64,000 nucleotides of DNA, taken from Collinsella aerofaciens. GTDB lineage: Bacteria; Actinomycetota; Coriobacteriia; Coriobacteriales; Coriobacteriaceae. Both the position numbers and the translations under genes were made by a program. Below are positions 51,338 through 61,051 of the stretch, one piece after another. Numbering within the stretch: the first letter of the stretch is position 1; every line of letters starts with the position of its first letter. The stretch covers positions 992,001 to 1,056,000 of the forward strand of contig NZ_CP084004.1 of NCBI RefSeq assembly GCF_020181355.1, in the 5' to 3' direction. A model generated the notes under the pieces. The model saw nothing but the letters and a program-made list of their open reading frames with translations. It was not told where the DNA came from and searched no databases.

Positions 51338-52804
51338 ATGAACGAAAACGAACTGACCGGTCTGCTCGAGTCTTTAAGGCGCATGGGCTCGGACGATCTT
51401 AACGTCGAGGTCAAGGAGAGCGCCACGACACTTTCCCGCGACGTATGGGAAACGGTCAGCGCTTTCGCAAACACCGCCGGCGGCATCATCGTACTCGGAG
51501 TGAGCGAGCACGCGGGTTTTGTCCCAGTTACAAACTTTGAGACCGAGAAAGTGCTCAACCAATTCGTGGCGGGCATGGGCGATGCCGGCGGTCGCGGAAA
51601 GCTGGCCAATCCGCCCAAATACACTATTGAGCGCGTGGAGCTCCAGGGCACCGTGGTTCTGGTCATCACGATTGAGGAGCTCGACCCGTCGAGCAAGCCT
51701 TGCTATGTCATAGAGCGGGGCGCTCAAGGTGGCAGCTACAAACGCATCGATGACAAAGATGTCCCGCTTTCGTCGACCGAGGTTTTGGCACTGTCGTCAT
51801 ATGAACGGACGAGTCCTAGCGATCGCGATGCGGTGCCCGGTACGAGTGTGGGCGATCTCGACGAGTCGATGGTCGACCGCACGATAGAGCGTGCCTATTC
51901 GCTGACGCCTCGAGCGATGCGCGGTGCGGCGGACAAGAAGACAAAGATGGAGCGTCTGAATTTCCTCGACTTCCAGGGCAATGTTACCAAGGCCGGCCTC
52001 CTTGCCGCGGGCGTTTACCCTCAGCAGTTCTATCCCAAGCTCTTCATTGATGTGGCTGTCCACGTGGGAACTCAAAAGGGAGCTGCGGGGCCACTAAGGT
52101 TTATGGACCGCACAGTCTGCGAGGGCACCCTAGGCGAGATGATTTCGGATGCCGTCGCAGCTGTCGCCAAAAACCTGCGCCGCATCTCGACCGTCCAAGG
52201 CGTCTCGCGTGTCGACTCGCTGGAGATTCCCGAGGAGGTTCTGCGCGAGGCAATCGCCAACGCCGTAATCCATCGAGAATACGGGGATCGGTTCTGTGGA
52301 CAATCGATTGCCGTCGACGTCTTTGACGATCGTGTCGAGGTAACGAATCCTGGCGGCCTTTACGGGGGAAAGACTCGCGAGAACTTGTTTGACGGCAGCT
52401 CCCGATGCCGTAACGCGACGCTCGTGAAACTCATGTCGATTGTCCCGCTTCCGGATGGCGCAGGTTCGCCGGCTGAGGGCAATGGCTCGGGCATCCCGAT
52501 GATGATCGATGCCATGCGCGCGCATGGTCTGGCCGAGCCCCTGTTCTGCCCGGGGTTCGATCGGTTCAAGGTCGTACTTTACCGTTCAAAGATCGAGCCG
52601 GTCGATCATGGCGGGGGCTTAATTGTGACGGCACTCAAACATTACGGCGAGCTGGGGACGCGTGAGCTGGCAGAACGCACGGAGCTTACAATTTCCCAGG
52701 TTAGGTCGCGCGTCAACGCGCTCATTGCTCAAGGCGAGCTTGAGCCCACGGCGCCGGCGACGAGCCGCAACCGCAAATATCGACTATCAGAGCGCGTGGA
52801 ATAA
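51338..52804 (+). CDS. AlbA_2 (Schlafen-like) ATP-binding regulator
   Basis: 488 aa (GAAAGGA upstream). N-terminal AlbA_2/Schlafen domain at about 15-150 (LNVEVKES, AFANTAGGIIVLGVSE, GSYKRI), a middle part, then an ATP-binding HATPase_c_4 region at about 300-400 (LREAIANAVIHREYG, VEVTNPGGLYGG, GNGSGIPMM), and a C-terminal winged helix at about 430-485 (LGTRELAERTELTISQVRSRV). The family includes predicted transcription regulators often linked to defence. The long duplicated region upstream suggests autoregulation. Stand-alone gene. Confidence 0.85.
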   Translation: MNENELTGLLESLRRMGSDDLNVEVKESATTLSRDVWETVSAFANTAGGIIVLGVSEHAGFVPVTNFETEKVLNQFVAGMGDAGGRGKLANPPKYTIERVELQGTVVLVITIEELDPSSKPCYVIERGAQGGSYKRIDDKDVPLSSTEVLALSSYERTSPSDRDAVPGTSVGDLDESMVDRTIERAYSLTPRAMRGAADKKTKMERLNFLDFQGNVTKAGLLAAGVYPQQFYPKLFIDVAVHVGTQKGAAGPLRFMDRTVCEGTLGEMISDAVAAVAKNLRRISTVQGVSRVDSLEIPEEVLREAIANAVIHREYGDRFCGQSIAVDVFDDRVEVTNPGGLYGGKTRENLFDGSSRCRNATLVKLMSIVPLPDGAGSPAEGNGSGIPMMIDAMRAHGLAEPLFCPGFDRFKVVLYRSKIEPVDHGGGLIVTALKHYGELGTRELAERTELTISQVRSRVNALIAQGELEPTAPATSRNRKYRLSERVE

Positions 52805-52904
52805 ATGCGTTAGTGGACGAGGCAACCCAATAATTGACCCTCAATTGGCGCCCACTAAGGTAAAGCGGTTGTTGCTCAGTCGACGGTGATGCTAAAGACT
52901 CGGC

Positions 52905-53396
52905 TTACGCCGGCATGGCCCCGAACCCGTCCATCAAGAACAGCCTAAGAACCAGCTTGATGACATTTCCCGGTTTGACTTCAGCCGTGCCAAAGACGTG
53001 ACGCTCGGCGAGCTCACTGCAGTATGCATAGATGTCACGGATAAGGTCCGCGCCCGAAAGCGTAAACATGTAGCCTACGTCCGAAAGCGCATTGGGCGCG
53101 GCGGGCAACTTGGCCATGTGGCAGAACGTTTGCAGGTCGGGCGCCATAACATTCTGGTAGTCGAGGTGGCCGCTGGCATCCTGTGCGGCAAGCTCCAATT
53201 GGCGCACAAAATCCAGCGCCGCCGCTAACACAAAGCTCGGCGTAGGCGCATTGACGTCCTGAGTGGTCGCCACAAGCCTGCCCGCCGCCTGCGTGACAAG
53301 CCAAGCGACCTCGCGCTGGCAACGCACGGCTTTGCGCGTAACCGGCTTGATGGACGAAGAAGAAACACTCCCCTTAGGCGGATTCGAAGCAGCCAC
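52905..53396 (-). CDS. Hypothetical protein
   Basis: 163 aa from GTG 53396, with GGGAGG five bases upstream on this strand. Mostly helical, no membrane segment; a Ser/Lys-rich N-terminal tail precedes a folded region (about 25-163). I recognise no family. The neighbouring AlbA_2 gene is convergent with it. An imperfect TTAGTGG/CCACTAA pair at about 52811-52858 lies between the two genes. Confidence 0.65.
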   Translation of the reverse strand: MAASNPPKGSVSSSSIKPVTRKAVRCQREVAWLVTQAAGRLVATTQDVNAPTPSFVLAAALDFVRQLELAAQDASGHLDYQNVMAPDLQTFCHMAKLPAAPNALSDVGYMFTLSGADLIRDIYAYCSELAERHVFGTAEVKPGNVIKLVLRLFLMDGFGAMPA

Positions 53397-53611
53397 AAAA
53401 ACCTCCCATGAACGACCCGGCCCAACAAGCCCGGATGAAACACGTGCTACATCAGTATACAGGGGAGTGGGGTAGCGGGGTACAAGCGCGCCAGCGGCAA
53501 ACCGAGAGCATCAACGATGTGCCGATCGCGGAATGAGATCTCGTAATAATTGACTCTCGGCCATATTATTGAGGGGTATGACTCGCGTTCGTATGGTTGT
53601 AGGTGCTGGCG

Positions 53612-54391
53612 ATGAACGACATTGACCTTGCTGTTCCGTTGATGGATGGACCAAGCTATGACCGTGCCTGCAGTCTCGTGCCTTCTGAATACGTTGAGGC
53701 ATGGGAGTGGTTTCTGGGTGAGGAGCAGCGCGGCGGCGTTTGGACCAGCCTTCCGCACCACACCAAGGAAGATAGCCCACAGTATCAGTATCGTTTGAGA
53801 ATTGGCTCGGACTTCTTTCCCGTAACGCGGGATTCAGGGATCTTCTGGCCGGGCCAGGATCGGGTGAAGCAAGATCCCAATAAGACCTTTGCGCTTTCGG
53901 TCCATAACTCTAAAAAGAGCTTCTACACCGATGTGCCTCCGCTCTATTTGGACGATGGTACGTGGGTCATTAAGTACTCGGTTCAAGCGCCGGGTACCGT
54001 TGGTTCTCGAGACCAGAATTACAACCGTAAAATGCTCAACTGCATGGAATGTGGCGTTCCAGTCGGAGTCATATTTGCAACCGAGGTGGGCTATAAGGTG
54101 CTCGGCCTTGCGTTTGTTGAGCGGTTCGAGCCCGAAAACGGCTGGTTTGTTCTGCATGGTCCCGTTCATAAAGGCGGGCCTGACCCTCGTTTTGCGTCCG
54201 ACATGAGCTATCTGAAGCGCATACCCGTCGATATTGAGTTTGCCGGACAGGGTGCGACCGACGATGAAATTTGGTTTTGGCGGTCTTTTAAGATCGTGTT
54301 GTTTGATCGGATCGCGTGGCGATGCAATTTCGCGCGCACTTGCTGGTGCATGCTCTTCCTGGTTTCAATTACGGGAAGGGAGCGAGCGTGA
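53612..54391 (+). CDS. Hypothetical protein with reader-domain-like region
   Basis: 259 aa from ATG 53612 (weak ribosome site; GTG 53603 is an alternative). The middle part (DGTWVIKYSVQAPG, then CMECGVPVGVIF, YKVLGLAFVERF and GWFVLHGP) resembles the N-terminal DNA-reader region of HNH-type restriction endonucleases, but no nuclease motif follows. The last 25 residues are unusually rich in Cys, Trp and Arg, as if the frame had changed. The stop overlaps the GTG start of the next gene (GTGA). It could be a small restriction-related protein or a remnant. Confidence 0.6.
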   Translation: MNDIDLAVPLMDGPSYDRACSLVPSEYVEAWEWFLGEEQRGGVWTSLPHHTKEDSPQYQYRLRIGSDFFPVTRDSGIFWPGQDRVKQDPNKTFALSVHNSKKSFYTDVPPLYLDDGTWVIKYSVQAPGTVGSRDQNYNRKMLNCMECGVPVGVIFATEVGYKVLGLAFVERFEPENGWFVLHGPVHKGGPDPRFASDMSYLKRIPVDIEFAGQGATDDEIWFWRSFKIVLFDRIAWRCNFARTCWCMLFLVSITGRERA

Positions 54392-54672
54392 GCTGGCGAG
54401 GCGATGTCGTGATGGGGAAGTACGGAAAACTGCCGCGTGCCCTTATCGACAACAATATGTTTCCGAGCGTAGAGGTTGATTGCGAGTCGTTTGTCGTCGC
54501 CTGTCCTTGCTGCGGCTTGCAAATACCGTGTCTCGACATTCGGTTCATCGATGCGCGCGACAGGCTCAGCGACGAAGTGAGAAAACGGACAGGCGTTCAT
54601 ATGCCGGTGTACCCGGAGAAATGCCCTGTTTGTGGCCTCGATATCGTGTACGACGCCGGCGACGAGGGATAG
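54388..54672 (+). CDS. Small zinc-ribbon protein
   Basis: 94 aa from GTG 54388, which overlaps the preceding stop codon and has GGGAAGGG seven bases upstream. Two Cys clusters (CPCCGLQIPC and CPVCGLD) suggest a zinc-binding fold. The frame is also open further upstream (from 54316), so this could be the C-terminal part of the previous gene after a one-base deletion; the good ribosome site makes coupled separate genes more likely. Confidence 0.6.
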   Translation: MSWRGDVVMGKYGKLPRALIDNNMFPSVEVDCESFVVACPCCGLQIPCLDIRFIDARDRLSDEVRKRTGVHMPVYPEKCPVCGLDIVYDAGDEG

Positions 54673-54710
54673 GTGATGCGGAGGAGCTGACTGTGAAGGC
54701 CTCTCCGTCC

Positions 54711-55397
54711 CTACAAATAAATCCCCTCACCGAGCTGCTTGTGGAACTCGGCGTGATGGTCGCGTGCCCAGGTAAAGAGCGCCTGGTCAAAGTCGGTGCG
54801 CGTGGCTGGGATGCCAAAGACGCCGGCAACTTCGACGCGCACAAACTCCAGTGCCGGCAGCTTGTTGATGGCAGTGAGGGCAAACGGGGACGAGGGCTCC
54901 TCGAACAGATAGCGGCTGCCTTGCAGCGCGTTGCAAATGGTGCACGTGTTGCCGAGCGACGGGGCTTTGGAGGCTCGCGCGCCTACGGGCTTGTAGCCGC
55001 AGCGCTTATGAAGGTAGTCGCGGATCTCGCCCGGCACGCAGCCAAGAGCGGGCACGATGGCGAGTGCGTTGGCGTTGGCCGTGTCGATGGCAATGTGCCC
55101 GGCTTCGTTGGGCGCGTGAGCGATGGCGATGCCCTTGTCGTCATCGGTTCGATAGGGAATGCCGAAGGCCGCGACCGAGGTCTCTTTGTGACACTTCCAG
55201 CACTCGCGCTTGCCCAGTACTAGATATATATACGGCGCTGAGGGGTCGGATCGGTCAACACCGGGCAGCCACTCGGCAAAGGGCTCGGGGTTGACGCCGC
55301 TGGGTACATACCAGATCTTCTTGGTCCGGTCCCATTTGGCGCCCAGCGCTTTGGCTTCTTCTTTGTGCGAAAAGGGGACATCGAGCTCGGTGCGCAT
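54711..55397 (-). CDS. DUF5710-domain protein
   Basis: 228 aa from ATG 55397, with AAGGAG upstream on this strand. The N-terminal 50 residues are a DUF5710 module (VPFSHKEEAKALGAKWDRT, then IWYVPSG), a small domain seen in DNA-processing and phage or plasmid proteins. Cys pairs (CWKCHKET, CTICNAL) suggest a zinc site in the remainder, which I cannot classify. It faces the zinc-ribbon gene tail to tail. Confidence 0.7.
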   Translation of the reverse strand: MRTELDVPFSHKEEAKALGAKWDRTKKIWYVPSGVNPEPFAEWLPGVDRSDPSAPYIYLVLGKRECWKCHKETSVAAFGIPYRTDDDKGIAIAHAPNEAGHIAIDTANANALAIVPALGCVPGEIRDYLHKRCGYKPVGARASKAPSLGNTCTICNALQGSRYLFEEPSSPFALTAINKLPALEFVRVEVAGVFGIPATRTDFDQALFTWARDHHAEFHKQLGEGIYL

Positions 55398-55689
55398 GGC
55401 GGCTCCTTGGTGCTGCGGGTGCAAGTGGCTCAAGGATACCGCAGGGCGCAGACATCGCGGCGTTTTGTTGAGAAGTTGCGGCGCGGACTGCTTGGTTACC
55501 CCGTTAGATAAATTGGCAAGTAGATGGTCGGCTTTTGACCAGTTGGGCGGTTGGAGCAGCTTGCGGCGCAGTTTTGTGCCTGGCTATTGTTGATGTTGGG
55601 GTATTGAATTTATTTGGCAGCCATTCGTCAGGTGAATTGATGCTATGTTGCGATGGCGATTGGAGCTGCCAGCGGATTTGGCGACATAA

Positions 55690-55724
55690 AACAAAACAGC
55701 CCAGAGACATAGCCTCTGAGCTGT
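55690..55724 (-). terminator. Intrinsic terminator of tRNA-Val
   Basis: CAGCTCAGAGGC/CTCTGGGCTG hairpin, read leftward, followed by TTTTGTTTT. Confidence 0.75.
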
Positions 55725-55731
55725 GAACATT

Positions 55732-55806
55732 TGGTGGGCGTTAGAAGATTTGAACTTCTGACCTCTTCCGTGTCAGGGAAGCGCTCTCCCCCTGAGCTAA
55801 ACGCCC
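55732..55806 (-). tRNA. tRNA-Val (anticodon GAC)
   Basis: Acceptor GGGCGTT/AACGCCC, D arm GCTC, anticodon stem CTTCC/GGAAG with loop CTGACAC (anticodon GAC), T arm with GTTCAAATC, discriminator A, encoded CCA. A promoter and terminator fit around it. Confidence 0.95.
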
Positions 55807-55835
55807 GATCAAGGGTGCGCAAGCGCGCAAGGGAT

Positions 55836-55864
55836 AATATAACGGAGCCTGAACTCGGTGGCAA
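55836..55864 (-). promoter_or_regulatory. Promoter of tRNA-Val
   Basis: Read leftward: TTGCCA (55864-55859), 17-bp spacer, TATATT (55841-55836), 30 bases before the tRNA. Confidence 0.7.
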
Positions 55865-56095
55865 GAACATTTTTAAAAATCGCTTGCATTGTGGAATTCG
55901 GGGGCTTTGTCATATCCATTTCAAAAGAGCCTGCTGCCGCGATTTGACTGTCGCATAATGCAAGGCCATTGCGGTACCGAGCTATGGAAAGACGCCTGCG
56001 GAATTGTCCTACCGATAAGCGGACAAGCCTTCGGCTGGTGCCTTCGCCGTGGTAAGGTAAGCCGAATTGTTTCCAGGTTGCTTCGAGGGAATGGA

Positions 56096-57118
56096 ATGAG
56101 CAAAGAGCGTGTCGAGCAGGTCGAAGGCGCAGGGGCTTCGGTGCCGATGACCGATATATCGAACATTGATGTGCCCGAGGGCACCGATGAGCTCAGCCGT
56201 AGCACCCGCCGCGCTTGGCGCGAGCGCCTGAACAGCGCTTCGACGCGCAAGATGATCACGGGCGTCTTGGCTACGCTGGTGGGCGGTTCGTTTTGGGGCT
56301 TCTCGGGCACCAGCGCGAGCTTTCTGTTCGATACCTACCACGTCGACACCTTGTGGCTTATGAGCGTGCGTCAGATTCTCGCCGGTCTACTCTTTATGGC
56401 CGTGGTTGTTACGCGCGACCGCGCACGCCTGGTCAAGCTTTGGACGACGCCCGCTGATCGCAAGCAGCTGCTGCTCTTTACCGCCTTTGGTCTGCTGTTC
56501 AACCAGTTTTGCTATCTTTCGGCCGTGCGCCTGACGAACGCCGGAACCGCGACGGTGCTCCAGTGCCTGCAGCTCGTTATCATCATGGGCTACACCTGCG
56601 TGACCGATCGCCGCATGCCGCGTACTCGCGAAGTTATCGGCATTGGCCTGGCTCTGGGTGGAACCTTTTTAATCGCCACCGGCGGCGACCCCACCAGCCT
56701 GAATATCTCGCCGCTTGGCCTGGCAGCAGGTCTTATGTGTGCGGTCAGCGCCACGTGTATGGCGGTGATTCCCGCCAAGATCCTGCCCGAATACGGCAGC
56801 CCCATCGTCACGGGCTCGGCAATGCTCACGGCGGGCGTGGTCTCGTGCGTCTTCGTGCAGCCTTGGACGCATATGCCAGCGCTCGACGCTGCCGGCGTCG
56901 AGGCGCTCGCGGTGTTCGTGGTTATCGGATCGTTTTTTGCTTACATGCTCTATATGCAGGGCGTTAAGGACATCGGCTCGGTGCGTGCGAGCCTCATCGG
57001 AACTGTGGAGCCGGTTTCGGCGACCATCACCAGCGCCGTTATGCTGGGCACGGTGTTTTTGCCGACCGACCTTATCGGCTTTGCCATGATCATCGTGATG
57101 ATGTTCCTCACGGTGTAG
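56096..57118 (+). CDS. EamA/DMT-family transporter
   Basis: 340 aa from ATG 56096 (CGAGGGA six bases upstream); the frame is open back to 55889 but overlaps the tRNA promoter region. A 60-residue hydrophilic N-tail is followed by ten hydrophobic segments in two EamA repeats (LATLVGGSFWGFSGTSASFL, and GSFFAYMLYMQGVKDIG with GTVEPVSATITSAVM). Substrate unknown. It is not close to the deglycase loci and has a different tail arrangement from the transporter at 26753. Confidence 0.88.
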   Translation: MSKERVEQVEGAGASVPMTDISNIDVPEGTDELSRSTRRAWRERLNSASTRKMITGVLATLVGGSFWGFSGTSASFLFDTYHVDTLWLMSVRQILAGLLFMAVVVTRDRARLVKLWTTPADRKQLLLFTAFGLLFNQFCYLSAVRLTNAGTATVLQCLQLVIIMGYTCVTDRRMPRTREVIGIGLALGGTFLIATGGDPTSLNISPLGLAAGLMCAVSATCMAVIPAKILPEYGSPIVTGSAMLTAGVVSCVFVQPWTHMPALDAAGVEALAVFVVIGSFFAYMLYMQGVKDIGSVRASLIGTVEPVSATITSAVMLGTVFLPTDLIGFAMIIVMMFLTV

Positions 57119-57267
57119 CTGGCGCCGCCGCCAAGACGGAAAAGGTGTTGTGCCGCATTTTCGCCAATTGATGTCCGTGTCTGGAGTTTAGCTGTCGATG
57201 CCCAAAATGCCATAAACTAGTAACGTTATGGACTTTTTCATTGCGACTCAATTGCGAGGATTTCTTT

Positions 57268-59580
57268 ATGGCTGGTAATCACTTTAAGGGCAGCGATAGC
57301 GGCCGTCCTGCAGTTCCGCCGCGTCCGAACGGGGCTGGTAAGGCCGGCACGCCGGGCGGCACTGGACAGGGCGGTTCCGGTAAGCGCGTGTCCCCGGGCG
57401 AGACGGCGATGTTTACCGCTCTGTACGAGCAGTCACAAAAGGCAAAAAAGACCGGCCGTGCAAGAGGGAATGTCTTTGCGGACGGTGCAACCTCCACGTC
57501 GCAGCCGAGTGGGGCTCCTTCGGTACCTGCGAACAACGCAGGTGCTGCCAACGCCGCGAATGCCGCCGGCAACGTTAATGCCGGCAAGGCCGACAACAAT
57601 ACTCCCTCTGCCGGTGGCGCGGGGCTTACGGGTAACCTCGGCACGATTTACACCGGCGCCTCCGAGACTGGCACGTTCGCTCGCCTGGATGATAGCGGTA
57701 CCGAGTTTGCGGGCTCGGGTTCCAAGGAAGATTATTACGATTTTGGCTTGAACTACGGTAGCGACGCTTCGTCGAGTTCGACCTCTGACGGTCTGGTCCG
57801 TCATCGCCATCGCAAGGGCGAGCGCAAAAAGCGTCACACCGGTGCCATTATTGCCGCTGTAGCCGCGGTGCTTCTCGTTGCGCTTGGCGCAAGCGGCTTT
57901 ATGCTGCTTAACTCGGCAAAGACCGTAAAGAGTGAAGCGAAGGAGGCCGTCGAGATTGTCGGTGGCCTTAAGGACAAGGTCACGTCGGGCGATTTTTCGA
58001 CGCTGCCTGACGACGCGAAGAAGATTGATGAGCTTTGCGACAGCATGAAGGCGGAGACCTCGAGCCCGCTGTGGACGGCGGCTTCGTTTATCCCGGTGTA
58101 TGGCAGCGACATCAATGCGGCCCGCACCATGATCGACGCCCTGTCCGATGTCTCGAGCAATGCGCTGGTTCCCATGGCCGATAACCTTTCGCAGGCCACG
58201 CCCGGCAAGCTGTTTCAGGACGGCATGATTAACGTGTCCGCGCTGCAGGCGGTCGCCGATTCGCTTTCCAGCAGCTCGAAGGTGTTCAAGAGCGCCAACG
58301 AGAAGATCCAGGGCATTGGCGATACTCATATTTCCCAGGTGACCGAGCTGGTCGATAAGGCCAAGGACGGCTTTGCCACCTTCAACGGCGCGGTTGACGC
58401 GGCGGAGAAGGTCGCCCCCGTCCTTCCGCAGATGCTCGGCGCCAACGGCCAGACGCGCAACTACCTTGTGTACGCCATGAACAACGTCGAAATTCGTGCC
58501 TGCGGCGGCTTTGGCGGTTCGCAAGGTTTGATTTCGGTCACCGACGGCCAGATGTCGATTGGCGAGTTTGTTCCCCGCATTGGGCTCAGTGAGGATGAGG
58601 CAGTCGAGAGCGTCGACGAAGAGGATGAGGCGCTGTTCGGCAACCACAGTAACCTGTACAACTCGGGCAATACCTATTCGCCTGATTGGCCCCGCAACTC
58701 GCAGCGTGTCGCCGCGCTGTGGAAGTCCCAATATGGGCAGGACGTTGATGGCGTCGTCGGCATCGACCCGGTGTTCCTGCAGTATCTGCTGGGCCTGGTC
58801 GGTAACGTGTCGCTGCCCGACGGAACGGTTGTCGACGGCACCAACGCCGCAAAGGTCCTCATGCACGATGTGTACTGGAACTATCCGGTCGAGGAGTCGG
58901 ACGGCATCTTTGCATCCGTCGCCAGCGCTGCCTTCGACAAGATCCTTGGCGGTATCGGCGATGTCGATGTTACGAAGCTTGTCAGCGCCGTTGAGCGCGG
59001 TGCCGAAGAGGGCCGCCTGATCGCGTGGATGAAAAACGATGACGAGCAGAACGCTATCAAGGAGATGAACATCGACGCCTCGCTGCCCGATCCGGATGAC
59101 CCGAGTGAAGATCCCGTTGCTGGTGTCTACTTTAACAACCTGAGCTTCTCCAAGCTCGACTGGTACCTGAATGCCGATACGCAGATTGGCCAGGGCATCA
59201 AGAACGGTGACGGCACATGCTCGTATCGCATCGCCGTTACCCTGACGAACATCATGACGCAGGAGGAGGCCGGCAAGCTGCCCGACTACGTCGCGGCGAG
59301 CGCGCCCGATGCCGCGCGCGACGACGAGCGTCTGAATGTCTCGTTGTTTGCCCCGACGGGCGGCAACATTACTGATCTGACCGTCGAGGGCACCCAGTTT
59401 GGTCTTGGCGCCGCTACGTGGCATGGAATCCCCTTCTATTCGGGCACCGTTGACCTGCATGCTGGCGAGACGACGACGATCACATATACGCTGACCACGT
59501 CAGCCGAGGCGGGGGACAAGCCGCTTACGCTGCGTCAGACTCCTACATGCCAGGCGGCTCGCGACAGCGCGTCGGCGTAG
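57268..59580 (+). CDS. DUF4012-domain membrane protein
   Basis: 770 aa from ATG 57268 (GCGAGGA upstream). About 185 residues of low-complexity Gly/Ala/Asn/Pro-rich cytoplasmic sequence, a basic cluster (RHRHRKGERKKRH), one transmembrane helix (about 191-212), and a large extracellular part. The extracellular half contains the DUF4012 core (NYLVYAMNNVEIRACGGFGG and GLISVTDGQMSIGEF). Proteins of this family sit near polysaccharide or cell-wall genes; the function is unproven. glmM follows, which is consistent with an envelope role. Confidence 0.85.
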   Translation: MAGNHFKGSDSGRPAVPPRPNGAGKAGTPGGTGQGGSGKRVSPGETAMFTALYEQSQKAKKTGRARGNVFADGATSTSQPSGAPSVPANNAGAANAANAAGNVNAGKADNNTPSAGGAGLTGNLGTIYTGASETGTFARLDDSGTEFAGSGSKEDYYDFGLNYGSDASSSSTSDGLVRHRHRKGERKKRHTGAIIAAVAAVLLVALGASGFMLLNSAKTVKSEAKEAVEIVGGLKDKVTSGDFSTLPDDAKKIDELCDSMKAETSSPLWTAASFIPVYGSDINAARTMIDALSDVSSNALVPMADNLSQATPGKLFQDGMINVSALQAVADSLSSSSKVFKSANEKIQGIGDTHISQVTELVDKAKDGFATFNGAVDAAEKVAPVLPQMLGANGQTRNYLVYAMNNVEIRACGGFGGSQGLISVTDGQMSIGEFVPRIGLSEDEAVESVDEEDEALFGNHSNLYNSGNTYSPDWPRNSQRVAALWKSQYGQDVDGVVGIDPVFLQYLLGLVGNVSLPDGTVVDGTNAAKVLMHDVYWNYPVEESDGIFASVASAAFDKILGGIGDVDVTKLVSAVERGAEEGRLIAWMKNDDEQNAIKEMNIDASLPDPDDPSEDPVAGVYFNNLSFSKLDWYLNADTQIGQGIKNGDGTCSYRIAVTLTNIMTQEEAGKLPDYVAASAPDAARDDERLNVSLFAPTGGNITDLTVEGTQFGLGAATWHGIPFYSGTVDLHAGETTTITYTLTTSAEAGDKPLTLRQTPTCQAARDSASA

Positions 59581-59617
59581 GGTTTTTCTGGTAGCGCAGA
59601 TAATCGAGTACCATTTT

Positions 59618-59650
59618 GGGGCGGACAGGCAATCTGTTCGCCCCTATTTT
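59618..59650 (+). terminator. Intrinsic terminator before glmM
   Basis: GGGGCGGACA and TGTTCGCCCC stem followed by TATTTTG; it sits just before the glmM ribosome site. Confidence 0.75.
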
Positions 59651-59663
59651 GTAAGGAGAGCGC

Positions 59664-60995
59664 ATGAAGTACTTTGGCACCGACGGCTTTCGCGGTGAGG
59701 CTAACGTTGGGCTGACGGTAGAGCACGCTTATAAGATTGGCCGTTTTGTGGGCTGGTATTACGGCGCCAACCGCGAGCGCAAGGCGCGCGTCATCGTGGG
59801 TAAGGACACGCGTCGCTCGAGTTATATGTTCGAGGCGGCGCTGGTGAGTGGCCTGGTCGCGAGCGGTGCGGACGCCTATATGCTGCACGTGATCCCCACA
59901 CCGGGTGTAGCGCATCAGACCGTGGAAGGCTGCTTCGATTGCGGCATCATGATCAGCGCGAGCCACAACCCGTTTTGCGATAACGGCATTAAGCTCGTCA
60001 ATAGCGACGGTTTTAAGATGGACGAGGACGTACTGGAGCTCATCGAGGACTACGTCGATGGCAAGAGCGAGGTGCCGCTGGCCACGGGCAACCACATCGG
60101 CGCCACGGTGGACTACATGCAGGGCCGCAACCGCTACATTGCCTCGCTCATCGCCAGCGCGAACTTTTCGCTGCAGGGCGTCAAGATCGGCATCGACTGC
60201 GCCAACGGCTCGGCGTCCTCGGTGGCCAAGCCGGTGTTCGACGCGCTGGGCGCCGACGTGCGCGTGATCAATGCCGCGCCTGATGGTTTTAACATCAACG
60301 TCGACTGCGGCTCCACGCATATGGAGCGTCTGCAGCGCCACGTGGTGGAGCAGGGCTTGGACGTGGGCTTTGCCTATGACGGCGATGCCGACCGCTGCCT
60401 GGCCGTGGACGAGCGCGGCCGCGTGGTCGATGGCGACCAGATCCTGTACGTGTGCGGCGTGTACCTGAACAAGCACGGTCGCCTTTCGGGCGGTACCGTG
60501 GTTCCGACGATTGCCAGCAACTTTGGCCTGATCAAGTCGTTGGAGCTTGCCGGCCTAAGTGCCGTGACCAGCGGTGTGGGCGACCGCCACGTGTATGCCA
60601 AGATGCGCGAGGGCGGTTACAGCCTGGGCGGCGAGCAGACGGGCCATACGATCTTTGGCGATATCGAGCGCACGGGCGACGGCATTATGACCTCGCTGCG
60701 CGTGATGGAAGTGATCCGCGCCGAGCGCGAGACGCTCTCGCAGCTCACGGCTCCGTGCAAGCTGCTACCGCAGGCGCAGGTGGCCGTGCGCGTGGCGGAC
60801 AAGGACGCCGCGCTCGAGAACATGGGCGTGCAGAACGCCATCGCCGAGGCCGAGGCTGCGCTGGCAGGCGAGGGCCGCGTGCTCGTACGCAAGAGCGGAA
60901 CCGAGTCGGTTATCCGCGTGCTGGCCGAGGCGCCCGACCAAGCATCCGCCGATGCCGCCATGAAGCGCATCGCCAACGCACTCGAGGCTCTGTAG
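59664..60995 (+). CDS. glmM: Phosphoglucosamine mutase
   Basis: 443 aa, AAGGAGAG upstream. Begins with the family's KYFGTDGFRG; the phospho-serine loop is ISASHNPF with Ser near residue 100; metal loop DGDADRC; sugar-binding GGEQTGH; phosphate-binding RKSGTES near the C-terminus. It converts glucosamine 6-phosphate to glucosamine 1-phosphate for UDP-GlcNAc and peptidoglycan. The stop codon's last base is part of palindrome P1 copy 2. Confidence 0.96.
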   Translation: MKYFGTDGFRGEANVGLTVEHAYKIGRFVGWYYGANRERKARVIVGKDTRRSSYMFEAALVSGLVASGADAYMLHVIPTPGVAHQTVEGCFDCGIMISASHNPFCDNGIKLVNSDGFKMDEDVLELIEDYVDGKSEVPLATGNHIGATVDYMQGRNRYIASLIASANFSLQGVKIGIDCANGSASSVAKPVFDALGADVRVINAAPDGFNINVDCGSTHMERLQRHVVEQGLDVGFAYDGDADRCLAVDERGRVVDGDQILYVCGVYLNKHGRLSGGTVVPTIASNFGLIKSLELAGLSAVTSGVGDRHVYAKMREGGYSLGGEQTGHTIFGDIERTGDGIMTSLRVMEVIRAERETLSQLTAPCKLLPQAQVAVRVADKDAALENMGVQNAIAEAEAALAGEGRVLVRKSGTESVIRVLAEAPDQASADAAMKRIANALEAL

Positions 60996-61022
60996 TTACG
61001 CGGTTTTACCAAACCGCGTAAC
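60995..61022. repeat. Palindromic repeat P1, copy 2
   Basis: GTTACGCGGTTT and AAACCGCGTAAC (12-bp arms), followed by TGCTCGACGTTGCCAAGA. Compare 34892-34918, where the fourth base pair of the stem is G-C instead of A-T. Confidence 0.85.
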
Positions 61023-61051
61023 TGCTCGACGTTGCCAAGACATCGGCGTCA

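Noticed and set aside
54304-54330. Programmed -1 frameshift joining the two small genes
   Set aside because: No slippery heptamer fits the frame, and the alternative frame has stop codons immediately upstream (TGA at 54304-54306). Coupled translation at GTGA is simpler.
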